64,000 nucleotides of DNA from JAWPMT01 sp965215825 (GTDB lineage: Bacteria; Bacteroidota; Bacteroidia; Cytophagales; Cyclobacteriaceae): positions 682,001 to 746,000 of the forward strand of contig CBDCEM010000003.1 of NCBI GenBank assembly GCA_965215825.1. Reading direction: 5' to 3'. Positions 35,857 to 44,365 of this stretch are shown piece after piece. Numbering within the stretch: the stretch's first letter is position 1; every line of letters starts with the position of its first letter. The position numbers and the translations under genes are program-made. The notes beneath the pieces were generated by a model, which saw only the letters and a program-made list of their open reading frames with translations, was not told where the DNA came from and did not search any database.

Positions 35857-36153
35857 CTACCGCGTATGGTCTTCAATTTCGTCGTAGGCCTCCGCGGAAA
35901 TGTGTGTGCCCAGCTTTCTCATTGCTTGCATTTGTTCTGGGTTTTCATGACCCCAGAAGTTTTTCCAGGAGGCCAGTGAGTTCCATTTTGCTATTGTGAT
36001 CACTTCTGTTTCATCTTCAATGGCTCTCAGAAGGAAACTCCCGAGTGCACCATCAACTGATGTATGAATGTGATTGGTCGTAGTGCTCCATATTTTTTGA
36101 AATGCCTCGAAGTTTTCTGGCTCCACCTGCCAGCGATACACGACTCTGACCAT
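35857..36153 (-). CDS. Antibiotic-biosynthesis-monooxygenase (ABM) domain protein
   Basis: A 98-residue dimeric alpha/beta barrel protein of the ABM group: MVRVVYRWQVEPENFEAFQKIW (strand and helix one), then LGSFLLRAIEDETEVITIAKW and WKNFWGHENPEQM. Relatives are cofactor-free oxygenases or haem-degrading enzymes; the haem-ligand Asn/Trp set of IsdG is not evident. Start at ATG 36153; the longer frame begins with TTG. Confidence 0.8.
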   Translation of the reverse strand: MVRVVYRWQVEPENFEAFQKIWSTTTNHIHTSVDGALGSFLLRAIEDETEVITIAKWNSLASWKNFWGHENPEQMQAMRKLGTHISAEAYDEIEDHTR

Positions 36154-36277
36154 AGTTATTGAGTTTCTCAATTGATAAAACTATAAGCCAAACTCGGAAT
36201 AATCAATAGACGGATAATATTCGGTTGTAGACTCCCTTCTTATAATTTGTGAATACTTAGAAAGATCGCTTTGTCTT

Positions 36278-36802
36278 TTACTCAATTCGCCTGTATTTCC
36301 TTTCATGCGTCAAGGCCCAACTTTCTCCATGGTCCGTGGAAAGGAAGGAGGAGAATTCGAACTGATCAGCACTAATATGTGTCATGATATACTTTGATCT
36401 CAGCTTACCTACCTCTTTGTTTCTGAACCAATACAAAATCAATTGTTTTTCTTCCTTCCGGCCTTCCAGAAAGGAGTAGGAACCGTGTTCAGAATCCATT
36501 GCGACCATCTGGAAGTTGACCGAATCCAATGCAATCAGACTCACTTCTCGTGCATAGGCCTTGTCTTTATAAATGCCACGATAGCTCAAGGAAATACCAC
36601 ACCCGTCAATACCAGGAGAAATAATGGCTTTTCCTGTGTTGTTTTGATACTCACCCGGGGAGGTACGGTCTTTGGTTGCTACGCTCCAATGGCCAGAGAG
36701 ATGTCTAAAATAATCGTACCCTTTATTCGCACATGTGTAAGGTTCCTGTGCGGCGATCACATGCCCGCAGATCATAATCAGTAGGACCACTATGTGTCTC
36801 AT
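36278..36802 (-). CDS. Exported DUF1579-like protein
   Basis: A 174-residue protein with a signal peptide (cleavage after VIAAQ near 19). The mature part is lipocalin-like: RHLSGHWSVATKDRTSPGEYQN and repeated beta strands with SYRGIYKDKAYAREVSLIALDSVN, similar to DUF1579 proteins. It is the third gene of a probable operon with the WD40 and hydrolase genes (gaps 14 and 2 bp). Function unknown. Confidence 0.6.
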   Translation of the reverse strand: MRHIVVLLIMICGHVIAAQEPYTCANKGYDYFRHLSGHWSVATKDRTSPGEYQNNTGKAIISPGIDGCGISLSYRGIYKDKAYAREVSLIALDSVNFQMVAMDSEHGSYSFLEGRKEEKQLILYWFRNKEVGKLRSKYIMTHISADQFEFSSFLSTDHGESWALTHERKYRRIE

Positions 36803-36804
36803 TT

Positions 36805-37557
36805 TTAGAATGTTTTTGTTAGAAAATTTTCAACCACCTTCCAGTTTTCAGAGATATCTCCCTCTACACGTTCTTCTACTAGCATGGACGAACCATGGGT
36901 GCCATTTTCGGCGATATAAGTTTGATGTCCATGCTGCTCAGCCAGATTGAACTGCTCAATAGATCGCTCGAACATTTCTGATTCAGGCCTCAAAACCAAT
37001 AGTGGAATGTTTACTTCGGCGAAGTATTGGTTTGGATGGCAGCCTTCCATGGCTTTCGGATTGAATGAAGGTGAGAATGCCAGCGCTCTATCAAGCACAA
37101 GGGAGCTATTTCCGGCCAATTGGATGACCAAAGCCGCGCTATAACTACTTCCCCATAAGATCCTTGGACCATTTAGTTCATTTCGATTCAGGAAGTCCAG
37201 GGCTCCAAGTAAATCCTGGAGCGCATCGCAGTATCCGAATTCGTTGATGGGAATTTTAGCTACTGTCCGATTGAATTTTCCGTAAATCTGACCACCTACT
37301 CGTTGGTCTATGGAAACCACATTGAAATTCAAGTCCAGTAACCGGGGAATGATGGTTGCATACTCAGCTCTACCATTGGACCCTCCCTGATGAAAGAGTA
37401 GTATCGTGGGCCTCTTTTTATCAGAAATGAATAGGTCCCCGGATACGTCTATACCATCTTTCGTGAAGTATTGGAACTCGTTTTTTTTGACTGTTCCTTT
37501 CGTGGAACATCCGGCGACTAATATCCAGGTGATGAGGGATAAGAACTTTGTTTTCAT
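36805..37557 (-). CDS. Lipoprotein alpha/beta hydrolase, dienelactone-hydrolase-like
   Basis: A 250-residue lipoprotein (MKTKFLSLITWILVAGC, Cys at 17) with a hydrolase domain: ILLFHQGGSNGRAEY, IDQRVGGQIYGKFNRT, nucleophile elbow WGSSYSAAL and C-terminal AENGTHGSSM with the likely His. It is a clear paralogue of the exported enzyme at 2296-3060. It lies between the WD40 and DUF1579-like genes on one transcript. Substrate unknown. Confidence 0.82.
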   Translation of the reverse strand: MKTKFLSLITWILVAGCSTKGTVKKNEFQYFTKDGIDVSGDLFISDKKRPTILLFHQGGSNGRAEYATIIPRLLDLNFNVVSIDQRVGGQIYGKFNRTVAKIPINEFGYCDALQDLLGALDFLNRNELNGPRILWGSSYSAALVIQLAGNSSLVLDRALAFSPSFNPKAMEGCHPNQYFAEVNIPLLVLRPESEMFERSIEQFNLAEQHGHQTYIAENGTHGSSMLVEERVEGDISENWKVVENFLTKTF

Positions 37558-37571
37558 TTGTGTCTATTTAT

Positions 37572-38504
37572 CTAATTGAGTTTCCATCTTTTCAGGCTTG
37601 GTTTTTTACCTCCGCTTCCTGTGTAAAGGATATTGTCATGAACGTCTATACCAGCGACGTAAGCATCTTTTTCAGGGGCGACTAGTTTTTCGGCTATCAT
37701 TTTCCCATCGAGTCCCCAGATTCTTACGTATCCGTCCGCGCCACCGGTGATAATTTTTGATTCTCTCCTGGTAAGTGCAATGGAGTTGATCATTTTGTAC
37801 TTCTCTCCAAAGATCCCGTGTGCGGAAAGGGTCTGTTGAAGCGTACCTTCCAAATTGAGTAAGGACAGGGTGCCATCCTGATGACCAGTCACGATGAGGT
37901 TGTTGGGTATGGAAATGGCTAAAGATCGTATTCCGGAGGGATGTCCTTTGAATGTGTGAATCAACTTACCACCAGGGCTCCAAATTTTTACAGTTTCATC
38001 AAAACTTCCTGTGATGATCCATTGCTTCTCTTCAATGAATTGAATGTCGTTTACTTGTGCATCGTGGTTAAGTGTAAAAAGCAGTTGGCCACTCCGATTC
38101 CATATTTTTGCGGTGGCGTCCAGGCTTGCGGTACCGAGATAATCCGATGTTTGTGCTACATTGATTACACCGTCGGAATGGCCTTTCAACGTGGCTAGCA
38201 CTTTGCCATTGGGACGCCAAAGTATAGCAGTGTGATCATAGGAACCGGTAATAATGGATTCTTCTTCATCCAAATAATCAATGGAGGAGATAGAAGTCTG
38301 ATGATCCGCAAAAGTGGTGAGCAGTTCAAGATTCCTATTCCATACAGTGGCAGTAGAGTCCTTTCCCGCCACAAAAATCATGGATCCATCATTAGCGACA
38401 GCTACTCCATAAATCGTGTTATCAAAGGGAAGGGTCTCTGTCAAAACTTGTGAGAAACCTACCTGAGCCAGGCAGCTAAGCATCAGAAAAATCAGTTTCT
38501 TCAT
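37572..38504 (-). CDS. Exported WD40-repeat protein
   Basis: A 310-residue protein with a signal peptide (cleavage after GFSQ, residue 19) and about seven WD40 repeats (for example TGSYDHTAILWRPNGKVLATLKGHSDGV, shown here only by its GH...W endings near residues 95, 135, 175 and 265). It forms one propeller without another domain. Exported WD40 proteins act as binding scaffolds. First gene of the operon with the hydrolase and the DUF1579-like gene. Confidence 0.85.
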   Translation of the reverse strand: MKKLIFLMLSCLAQVGFSQVLTETLPFDNTIYGVAVANDGSMIFVAGKDSTATVWNRNLELLTTFADHQTSISSIDYLDEEESIITGSYDHTAILWRPNGKVLATLKGHSDGVINVAQTSDYLGTASLDATAKIWNRSGQLLFTLNHDAQVNDIQFIEEKQWIITGSFDETVKIWSPGGKLIHTFKGHPSGIRSLAISIPNNLIVTGHQDGTLSLLNLEGTLQQTLSAHGIFGEKYKMINSIALTRRESKIITGGADGYVRIWGLDGKMIAEKLVAPEKDAYVAGIDVHDNILYTGSGGKKPSLKRWKLN

Positions 38505-38569
38505 ACCATTTTTGCCCTAAGAAAATGACCTGTTTGGTTCATAAAGCCTCAATTCATGAATTGCACCCT

Positions 38570-39634
38570 CTAAAAAGGAGATGTTTCACGAAAATCTGAG
38601 GGAGTTTGTCCTGTGTGCCGCTTGAAAGCCCGGGTAAATGAATTTTTATTGGAAAATCCTACGGATGTGGCAATGCCCAAAAGATTGAGGTGATGATAAT
38701 GTGGATCATTGATCATCAGTTTTGCTTCTTCAATCCGATATGAATTGATGAGATAAGGAAAATTGCATCCGAATTCCTGGTTGATGTACCGGGACAAGTA
38801 GTTTTCATTGGTTGTCATCAATTGACTTAGGTCCTTAATCGTAAATCCGGGTTGAGCGAAATGTTTCTCCTCGACCAAAATTTGAACAATTCGATTACGG
38901 ATGTTTTCGTCACCATAATTCAATACTCGCTTGGCACCAGCTGTCGAAGTTAAAATTCCGGGTTCCATCAGTGCCGCATATCCAATGAAATGGATAAACA
39001 AGGAGAACACCACTACAGCCGAAGAAATAGTTGTTCGATGAGGGATGACGTGGGAATTCATCAAAAAGAATGAGACCACCAGGCAAAAAATCAATCCAAC
39101 GAACCCGAGGCAAAAAGCCCTTATCCATTTGGCATTTTTGCCTTTATGCTGTTTGGAAGATTTGTAGGCTAAGGCGGCATAGATCACTCCTGAAATCAAT
39201 AAAGCAAGCCCTAGTTCACCTCGCAAAGGATAAATGTTGCGGGTATGAAAGTCATTAAAAAGACGCTCAATTTTCTGACTTGAGGAGGAGAGGTAGTAAG
39301 GGAGCATGATGAACGAAACCGCAAGCCCTGGAAGAAAGTGTATCCATTGGGACCGATCCCATTTATTGGGAGAAGACTCGAATTTCACATAGAGGTAAAA
39401 CAGTGGGGGCAGTAGGAAGGTGAGCGGAAGGTACGTTCCGATCAGGTGTGGAAAGCGTTCTATGTACCGTTCATAGACCGCCAATTGATATAACAGGAAC
39501 CCAATGTCCAGGGCGATGAATGAGATCAGAAACGTCTTTGCATTGATTTCCAGTTTGTTTTTGGAGGCGAGTACCAGAACAAGTAGCAATCCTTGAAAAG
39601 CGCCAAACAGGTAAACAATAGAAACGGTGCTCAT
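38570..39634 (-). CDS. AraC-family regulator with membrane N-terminus (second copy)
   Basis: A 354-residue protein with about seven helices in residues 1-225 and a C-terminal AraC domain (FTIKDLSQLMTTNENYLSRYI, then LLGIATSVGFSNKNSFTRAF and KRHTGQTPSDF). Same build as the gene at 14060-15154. It lies 65 bp upstream of the WD40 operon in the same direction and may control it. Confidence 0.87.
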   Translation of the reverse strand: MSTVSIVYLFGAFQGLLLVLVLASKNKLEINAKTFLISFIALDIGFLLYQLAVYERYIERFPHLIGTYLPLTFLLPPLFYLYVKFESSPNKWDRSQWIHFLPGLAVSFIMLPYYLSSSSQKIERLFNDFHTRNIYPLRGELGLALLISGVIYAALAYKSSKQHKGKNAKWIRAFCLGFVGLIFCLVVSFFLMNSHVIPHRTTISSAVVVFSLFIHFIGYAALMEPGILTSTAGAKRVLNYGDENIRNRIVQILVEEKHFAQPGFTIKDLSQLMTTNENYLSRYINQEFGCNFPYLINSYRIEEAKLMINDPHYHHLNLLGIATSVGFSNKNSFTRAFKRHTGQTPSDFRETSPF

Positions 39635-39716
39635 TGCATTGAAGTACGACTAAAGCTTAGATTGGTTCGACATCAGTTGATCTGATATTTCGCGACCGCC
39701 GATTCCAGACAACTTG

Positions 39717-40631
39717 TTATTTGTCAAACTCCTTATAATCAACAGAAGGGTCGTAATCATTTTTGGAGATCCAGGCGTGTAGTTCGCTGTTTGGATTTTT
39801 AGACCTGATCAGAGGAAACAATAATTGGACATACCACGGTTCTTTGATTCGATTCCAGGCGCCAAATTTAGTGGGGTATTTGCGGGTAATTTTGGCGGTG
39901 CCAAAAATGATATCCCACAAGAACAAGAGGTTTCCGTAATTCCCATTTGGATTTGAGACACCATCTTCGGCAGTAAGCCCATGATGAGCGAAATGTGTAC
40001 TGGGCGTTGAAATGGTACGCTCCACAATCCAGGCAAGAGGATGAAGCCACTTTTTGCGGTATAAAAAGCGATCCCATTTGGTTTCACTATGGGCCAGCAA
40101 AATGACCACCAGCTTGATAGGTAAATAAATAAGATAAGCATAGCCCATTCCCAAATAGATCAGTAGGGCTGAAAACCAGATTCCAGGCATCAATGCATAA
40201 TATAAAGTAGCATTTCGATAGGTAACCAAAACTCCCATTTCTTCAACCACATGATGAGGCCGATGCAACTTCCATAAACTTCGGTTTTGGTGAGAAATGC
40301 GGTGCCACCAATATTGCATCATGTCATCAAATACCAGAAAGGCCAGGAAATGCCAACCCATAGCCCAGGCAGAGAAGGTATTTTCATAAGCAGGAATCCA
40401 TGTTCCGGCGACCCAGAAGATTAAAAGGAAGATACCTGGCTGTATGAGTACGGGTAGCGTGATCAGGCTGACGATCTCAATGGAGAAATCGTTCCTGGTT
40501 CGTTTGTCATGAAAGTAAAGTCCACCCCACGCTTCTATAATACCCAAAATCAATAAGGCAGAGGTAGGGATCAATTTGCTGATTACTTCTCCACTCATGT
40601 CTGGAAATGATGATGCATTCCCCAATTTCAT
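39717..40631 (-). CDS. Fatty-acid hydroxylase/sterol-desaturase-family membrane enzyme
   Basis: A 304-residue integral membrane di-iron enzyme. The histidine boxes are complete: HRISH, HRPHH and HFAHHG, with a further HSETKWDR between. About five hydrophobic segments surround them. The family hydroxylates or desaturates lipids, carotenoids or sterols; length and N-terminus do not settle which. A perfect 20-bp palindrome lies 17 bp ahead of the start codon, so regulation by a dimeric repressor is plausible. Confidence 0.87.
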   Translation of the reverse strand: MKLGNASSFPDMSGEVISKLIPTSALLILGIIEAWGGLYFHDKRTRNDFSIEIVSLITLPVLIQPGIFLLIFWVAGTWIPAYENTFSAWAMGWHFLAFLVFDDMMQYWWHRISHQNRSLWKLHRPHHVVEEMGVLVTYRNATLYYALMPGIWFSALLIYLGMGYAYLIYLPIKLVVILLAHSETKWDRFLYRKKWLHPLAWIVERTISTPSTHFAHHGLTAEDGVSNPNGNYGNLLFLWDIIFGTAKITRKYPTKFGAWNRIKEPWYVQLLFPLIRSKNPNSELHAWISKNDYDPSVDYKEFDK

Positions 40632-40647
40632 TAAAAAGTGTCAATAA

Positions 40648-40667
40648 AATTTCGCTATAGCGAAATT
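40648..40667. promoter_or_regulatory. Perfect 20-bp palindrome before the desaturase gene
   Basis: AATTTCGCTATAGCGAAATT is fully symmetric without a spacer and lies 17 bp upstream of the ATG at 40631, inside the expected 5' untranslated region or promoter. Size and symmetry fit an operator for a TetR- or GntR-like dimer. No such regulator gene is adjacent. Confidence 0.55.
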
Positions 40668-40728
40668 CATTCTTCTGCCAATGGCTTTTTTGATGGTTCT
40701 TACCTGCGTTTTTAGCAAAGATTTAGTA

Positions 40729-41910
40729 TCAAATATTCTCAAAGTATTTGAACCCGTTTCCAGTATTGATGGTCAGGATCTTATCCTCGGGAGAGATGAA
40801 TTTTTGGTTGAGCAACTGCTTTGTTCCTTCCCATACGGCAGCCCCTTCAGGTGAAACAATAAGGCCTTCTGATTGAGCAATCTCCCTCAAGCCTGAAATG
40901 ATTTGTTGCTCTGAAACCGTCAATGCAGTTCCTCCTGATTCCTCGAGTACCTTCATAATCAAGTCATCACCAAAAGCCTTAGGGACAGATAATCCGTTGG
41001 CAATTGACATTTCGACCTGCTTCGGCTCCTGTTTGCCCCAAAACCTATCTACCATAGGAGAGCAGAGATCAGATTGAACGACGATCATTTTAGGTAAATG
41101 ACTGGCAGAGATCCATCCCATCCGGATCATTTCCCGAAAAGCCTTCCACATACCGATCAATCCGGTGCCCCCACCAGTGGGATAGACGATCACATCGGGA
41201 AGCACCCAATTCATTTGCTCGGCAATCTCATACCCCAGCGTTTTCTTTCCTTCTATCCGATAGGGTTCTTTGAGTGTGGCAATGTTGAAAGCACCCGTCT
41301 GTTTTTCAATTTCCGCAGCTTTTTTACCACATTCATCGATGAGCCCATCCACCAGGATCAATTCAGCTCCGTGTAATTGACATTCCAGTTGAAATGTAAG
41401 TGGGGTGCCTTTGGGCATGATTACTGTCGCTTTGATGCCTGCTTTAGCGCAATAAGCACTTAATGCGCCTCCTGCATTTCCAGCCGTTGGAATCACACAG
41501 TGTTCAACACCTAGTTCGCTGGCCTTGGTTATGGCCATGCTTAAACCTCTGGCCTTGAAGGATCCTGTAGGATTCAACCCTTCGTCCTTTAGCCATAAGT
41601 TGGTTAAACCATGAATTTCACCAAGTAAATTCAGTTGTGAAATGGGAGTCAACCCTTCGCCCAGACTCACCCGATGGGACTGATCCAAAAGTGGCAATAC
41701 ACCTGCGTAGCGCCACATGGAATAGTCATGCTCGTTGATGATATCTGTTGGTGAACAGCGTGGGAGGTCGTATTCAACTAATAAAGGTTTGACACATTTT
41801 GGACAAAACGTGCTTAGCTGAGTAATGTCATACGTCGACAAGCAATTGGAGCATATGAGTGTAGCCGTTTGGCTATTGTTTTGAGTTGGAGTTATTTCTG
41901 AGAGGTTCAT
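40729..41910 (-). CDS. Threonine-synthase-like PLP enzyme with zinc-ribbon N-terminus
   Basis: A 393-residue fold-type II PLP enzyme. Residues 20-39 form a CxxC...CxxC ribbon (C20, C23, C36, C39), then LGEGLTPISQL, the Schiff-base Lys in NPTGSFKARG (K119), the GNAGGALSAY loop and the glycine-rich phosphate loop YPTGGGTGLIG. This matches the short type of threonine synthase (O-phosphohomoserine to threonine); relatives also include cysteate synthase and diaminopropionate enzymes. No other threonine gene is nearby, so the exact reaction is open. ATG 41910 is used; the frame to 41919 starts with TTG. Confidence 0.82.
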   Translation of the reverse strand: MNLSEITPTQNNSQTATLICSNCLSTYDITQLSTFCPKCVKPLLVEYDLPRCSPTDIINEHDYSMWRYAGVLPLLDQSHRVSLGEGLTPISQLNLLGEIHGLTNLWLKDEGLNPTGSFKARGLSMAITKASELGVEHCVIPTAGNAGGALSAYCAKAGIKATVIMPKGTPLTFQLECQLHGAELILVDGLIDECGKKAAEIEKQTGAFNIATLKEPYRIEGKKTLGYEIAEQMNWVLPDVIVYPTGGGTGLIGMWKAFREMIRMGWISASHLPKMIVVQSDLCSPMVDRFWGKQEPKQVEMSIANGLSVPKAFGDDLIMKVLEESGGTALTVSEQQIISGLREIAQSEGLIVSPEGAAVWEGTKQLLNQKFISPEDKILTINTGNGFKYFENI

Positions 41911-41931
41911 GGGCCTCAAATTTGGAGAGAT

Positions 41932-41981
41932 TATAATAACTAACGTGTCAAAAATTATTATAGATCATAACTATTAGTTAT
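41932..41981. promoter_or_regulatory. Two inverted repeats in the divergent intergenic region
   Basis: TATAATAA (41932-41939) / TTATTATA (41955-41962) and, next to it, ATAACTATTAGTTAT (41967-41981), with 7-bp arms around one base. The second contains the T-N11-A form typical of LysR-type sites and lies 62 bp before the YeiH-family gene. The LysR gene just downstream of that exporter is the natural candidate to bind here. Confidence 0.5.
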
Positions 41982-42043
41982 AGGTTGATAGCGTGCGACT
42001 TGCCAGAAACCAGCTAATCTTACCCACCAATGCATCATGTAAT

Positions 42044-42967
42044 ATGAATAGTTTGGAATTTCCAAAGTGGTTGGTGTATACAAGCCTCTTACTTGTGTTT
42101 ATACTTCCAATACCCTCTTGGACGGCATTAATTTTGGGCTTGTTGATTTCTCTGTTGAAAATCAGAGCATTCGAGGGACCTTCTACACACGTCACTACCA
42201 TACTCCAGTTGGCTGTTGTACTTCTGGGATTCGGATTGCACTTTACTTATGCTTATGGTGTCGTGTCACCGAACTTGTTATTGATTTCGATAACGACTAT
42301 CGCCGTTTTTTTGGGAGGTTATGCTATTTCAAGGTTATTTGGATTAAAAGTACGAATAGGCCTTCTAATCGCTGCAGGCACTGCAATCTGCGGAGGAAGT
42401 GCCATAGCTGCTGTTTCAAGTGCAATCAAGGCCGAGAAGCATGAAATTTCCATTGCGTTAACCTGTGTTTTTACCTTGAATGGACTGGCCGCAGTGCTAT
42501 TCCCGGCAGTAGGACATGCATTTGAGCTTAACCAGGAAGTATTTGGCCAGTGGGCGGCAATGGCAATTCATGACACCAGTTCGGTACTGGCCGCAACAGA
42601 ACAATTTGGAGAGGAATCCCTAAAAATCGGAGCGACATTAAAGCTTACCAGGTCTCTTTGGATTATTCCAATCGTATTGATGCTCTCCCTGGGAAAGCAT
42701 GGGAAAGTTGGAAAGGTATCGATACCCTACTTTATTCTAGGCTTCATTCTTGCCATGACTTTTCGTACCGTTTTTCAGGAATGGGAGCATGTATCAATGG
42801 GTCTCTATGACATTGGAAAACGAGGAATGACAGTCGCTTTGTTCCTGATCGGGACCACACTGTCCGTCCGGAAACTCGTTGTGGTGGGGAGCAAGCCATT
42901 ATTGTTCAGCGCAGTACTTTGGATATTGGTTTCCGCATGTTTATTGTGGGTCCTCATAGCGATTTAG
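42044..42967 (+). CDS. YeiH-family (UPF0324) putative sulfate exporter
   Basis: A 307-residue membrane protein with about ten helices. Family hallmarks: LLGFGLHFTYAYGV, the glycine-rich GTAICGGSAIAAVSSAIKA block, AIHDTSSVLAATEQF and a final region with IGTTLSVRKL. The family is proposed to export sulfite/sulfate-related anions and often sits beside a LysR regulator, as here (43387-44292). Start at ATG 42044; the upstream frame to 41993 adds 17 polar residues. The last 17 codons are duplicated downstream. Confidence 0.85.
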   Translation: MNSLEFPKWLVYTSLLLVFILPIPSWTALILGLLISLLKIRAFEGPSTHVTTILQLAVVLLGFGLHFTYAYGVVSPNLLLISITTIAVFLGGYAISRLFGLKVRIGLLIAAGTAICGGSAIAAVSSAIKAEKHEISIALTCVFTLNGLAAVLFPAVGHAFELNQEVFGQWAAMAIHDTSSVLAATEQFGEESLKIGATLKLTRSLWIIPIVLMLSLGKHGKVGKVSIPYFILGFILAMTFRTVFQEWEHVSMGLYDIGKRGMTVALFLIGTTLSVRKLVVVGSKPLLFSAVLWILVSACLLWVLIAI

Positions 42968-43294
42968 CCATAGATTTTATGTCACGCTAAGCACAGTCGG
43001 CTCAGCGTTTCAAATTTCTTCTGAAATATCGTATTGCACAGTCCTTTGCAAATAACTTCGTAGGTCGATTGGCCTTAGCACCTGTTGTGATTTCGTCTTT
43101 CTTAGAGATCTTTCGCTTGCCAGCGGGGCCTTCATTTTTGAGGCCAAAAACGAAGCAAAAGGCCTTCCGGAAAATCAATGGTTCCCTCGGCTTCCCGCTT
43201 GCCAGCAACACGGCCCTACGCTCAACCGCCCGCTATTTTCCGACCAGCCGCCAAAGTGGAATTGCAACAAAAAACTGGACAATAAGTCAAGCGC
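42968..43294. mobile_element. Structured, non-coding-looking segment between the repeated gene tails
   Basis: This 327-bp stretch is richer in G and C than its surroundings. It holds an 8/9-bp hairpin at 42984-43008, alternating GGCCT/AGGCC arms near 43128-43165 and two copies of CGCTTGCCAGC (43114-43124 and 43196-43206). The open frames in it (for example minus 43002-43211) look random. No integrase or transposase is present, so any mobility would depend on another element. Classed as mobile only because of the flanking repeats. Confidence 0.35.
42984..43008 (+). terminator. Hairpin after the exporter gene
   Basis: ACGCTAAGC (42984-42992) and GCTCAGCGT (43000-43008) pair at 8 of 9 positions around a 7-base loop, 17 bp after the stop codon, and TTCAAATTTCTT follows. 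A plausible but T-poor terminator. Confidence 0.4.
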
Positions 43295-43386
43295 ACTTTG
43301 GATATTGGTTTCAGCATGTTTATTGTGGGTCCTTATAGCGATTTAACTATGAACTGATTTAATCACCTACTCTAATAATTTTCGGA

Positions 43387-44292
43387 TTACAATTGCTTAC
43401 GAGTCGTATTTCTGGCATGTTTCACAAAGTACTTCACCATTCCTACGCTTTCTTCACCTGCACGACTTACAAAAGAGAAGGCCCTATCGATTTTAAGATT
43501 TTCTACATCTACTTTTCTTAACTCACCAGACTCCAATTCTTTTTTGACAGATAGTTGGGATAGAAAGCCGATGGCCTCAGCTTGAACGAGATAGTTCTTA
43601 AGTGCCTCGGTACCACCCAACCGGGCGATGATATTGAGGTCCTTCATTTTCAGGCCACATGCTTCAAAGGCTTTGGAAACCACACCCTGGGTACCTGAGC
43701 CTCGCTCTCTTAGGGCCAGAGGAATGGTCAGAAGTTGTCCAGGTGTAATTCTTGATTGCCCGTAGGGGCTGCGATGAGCACAAACAGGTATGATCTGATC
43801 TTTCATAAAATTCTCATAGTGAAACGAATGGTCCCGGTGATGAGATTCCACACAGGCGATATCTATTTCATGGTTGACAAGCAGTTCCAAAATATTTTCA
43901 CTGTTTCTGTTGAGTAACTTGATCCGGGCCTTGGGAAAGCGCTTGTGAAAGGAAGCAAGAATTTTAGGCATGACATAGAGTGAAATGGTGGTGCTGGCCC
44001 CAATGCTTATCTCTCCACCCATTTCCAACTCCTGCTTCCGGGACGTAAAGATCTCTTCAATCGATCGTTCGATTAATTTCGCTTCCTTCAGTTTTTCAAA
44101 TAGTTGTTTTCCGGGATCTGTTAAGTGTATACTATTACGTTCTCGTTTGAATAAGGCGACACCAACATCGTTCTCCAGCTGTTTGATTTGCTTACTAACA
44201 GCTGGTTGCGAAATGAACAATTCATCCGCCGCTTTCGAAAAGCTCAATTGGCCGGCTACCGCGCTAAAGACTTTATACCTGAAAGAAATCAT
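43387..44292 (-). CDS. LysR-family regulator next to the YeiH-type exporter
   Basis: A 301-residue LysR-type regulator: N-terminal winged HTH (VFSAVAGQLSFSKAADELFISQPAVSKQIKQLE, residues 8-40) and a periplasmic-binding-like effector domain (about 90-295; GEISIGASTTISLYVMPKIL). It resembles CysB/CbbR/YeiE-type proteins and is convergent with the exporter. It probably activates that gene in response to a small anion or metabolite, and it has its own inverted repeat upstream. Confidence 0.9.
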   Translation of the reverse strand: MISFRYKVFSAVAGQLSFSKAADELFISQPAVSKQIKQLENDVGVALFKRERNSIHLTDPGKQLFEKLKEAKLIERSIEEIFTSRKQELEMGGEISIGASTTISLYVMPKILASFHKRFPKARIKLLNRNSENILELLVNHEIDIACVESHHRDHSFHYENFMKDQIIPVCAHRSPYGQSRITPGQLLTIPLALRERGSGTQGVVSKAFEACGLKMKDLNIIARLGGTEALKNYLVQAEAIGFLSQLSVKKELESGELRKVDVENLKIDRAFSFVSRAGEESVGMVKYFVKHARNTTRKQL

Positions 44293-44299
44293 TGCTCTC

Positions 44300-44325
44300 T
44301 TTGCATATTATGATTTGTATGCAAA
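44300..44325. promoter_or_regulatory. Inverted repeat in front of the LysR gene
   Basis: TTTGCATA (44300-44307) and TATGCAAA (44318-44325) are perfect arms with a 10-base spacer, starting 8 bp before the LysR start codon. A likely autoregulatory site. It is not the same sequence as the T-N11-A repeat at 41967. Confidence 0.5.
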
Positions 44326-44365
44326 TTAGAGCTTTCACGTTATTTGAAGCACTTCCCGACATTTG

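Larger units (their letters stand above)
42916..43346. repeat. Direct repeat of the yeiH-type gene tail (42916-42967 and 43295-43346)
   Basis: The final 52 bases of the exporter gene recur 379 bp downstream with three differences. In the exporter's frame all three are synonymous: TCC/TCA (Ser), CTC/CTT (Leu) and TAG/TAA (stop). The second copy is not preceded by the rest of the gene. This is the pattern left when a segment enters at a gene end and restores that end with its own copy, or by recombination with a diverged allele. Confidence 0.8.

Noticed and set aside
43002..43211. Minus-strand 69-codon frame in the segment between the duplicated gene tails
   Set aside because: Very basic and low in acidic residues, overlaps the hairpin; looks like an accidental frame in structured DNA.
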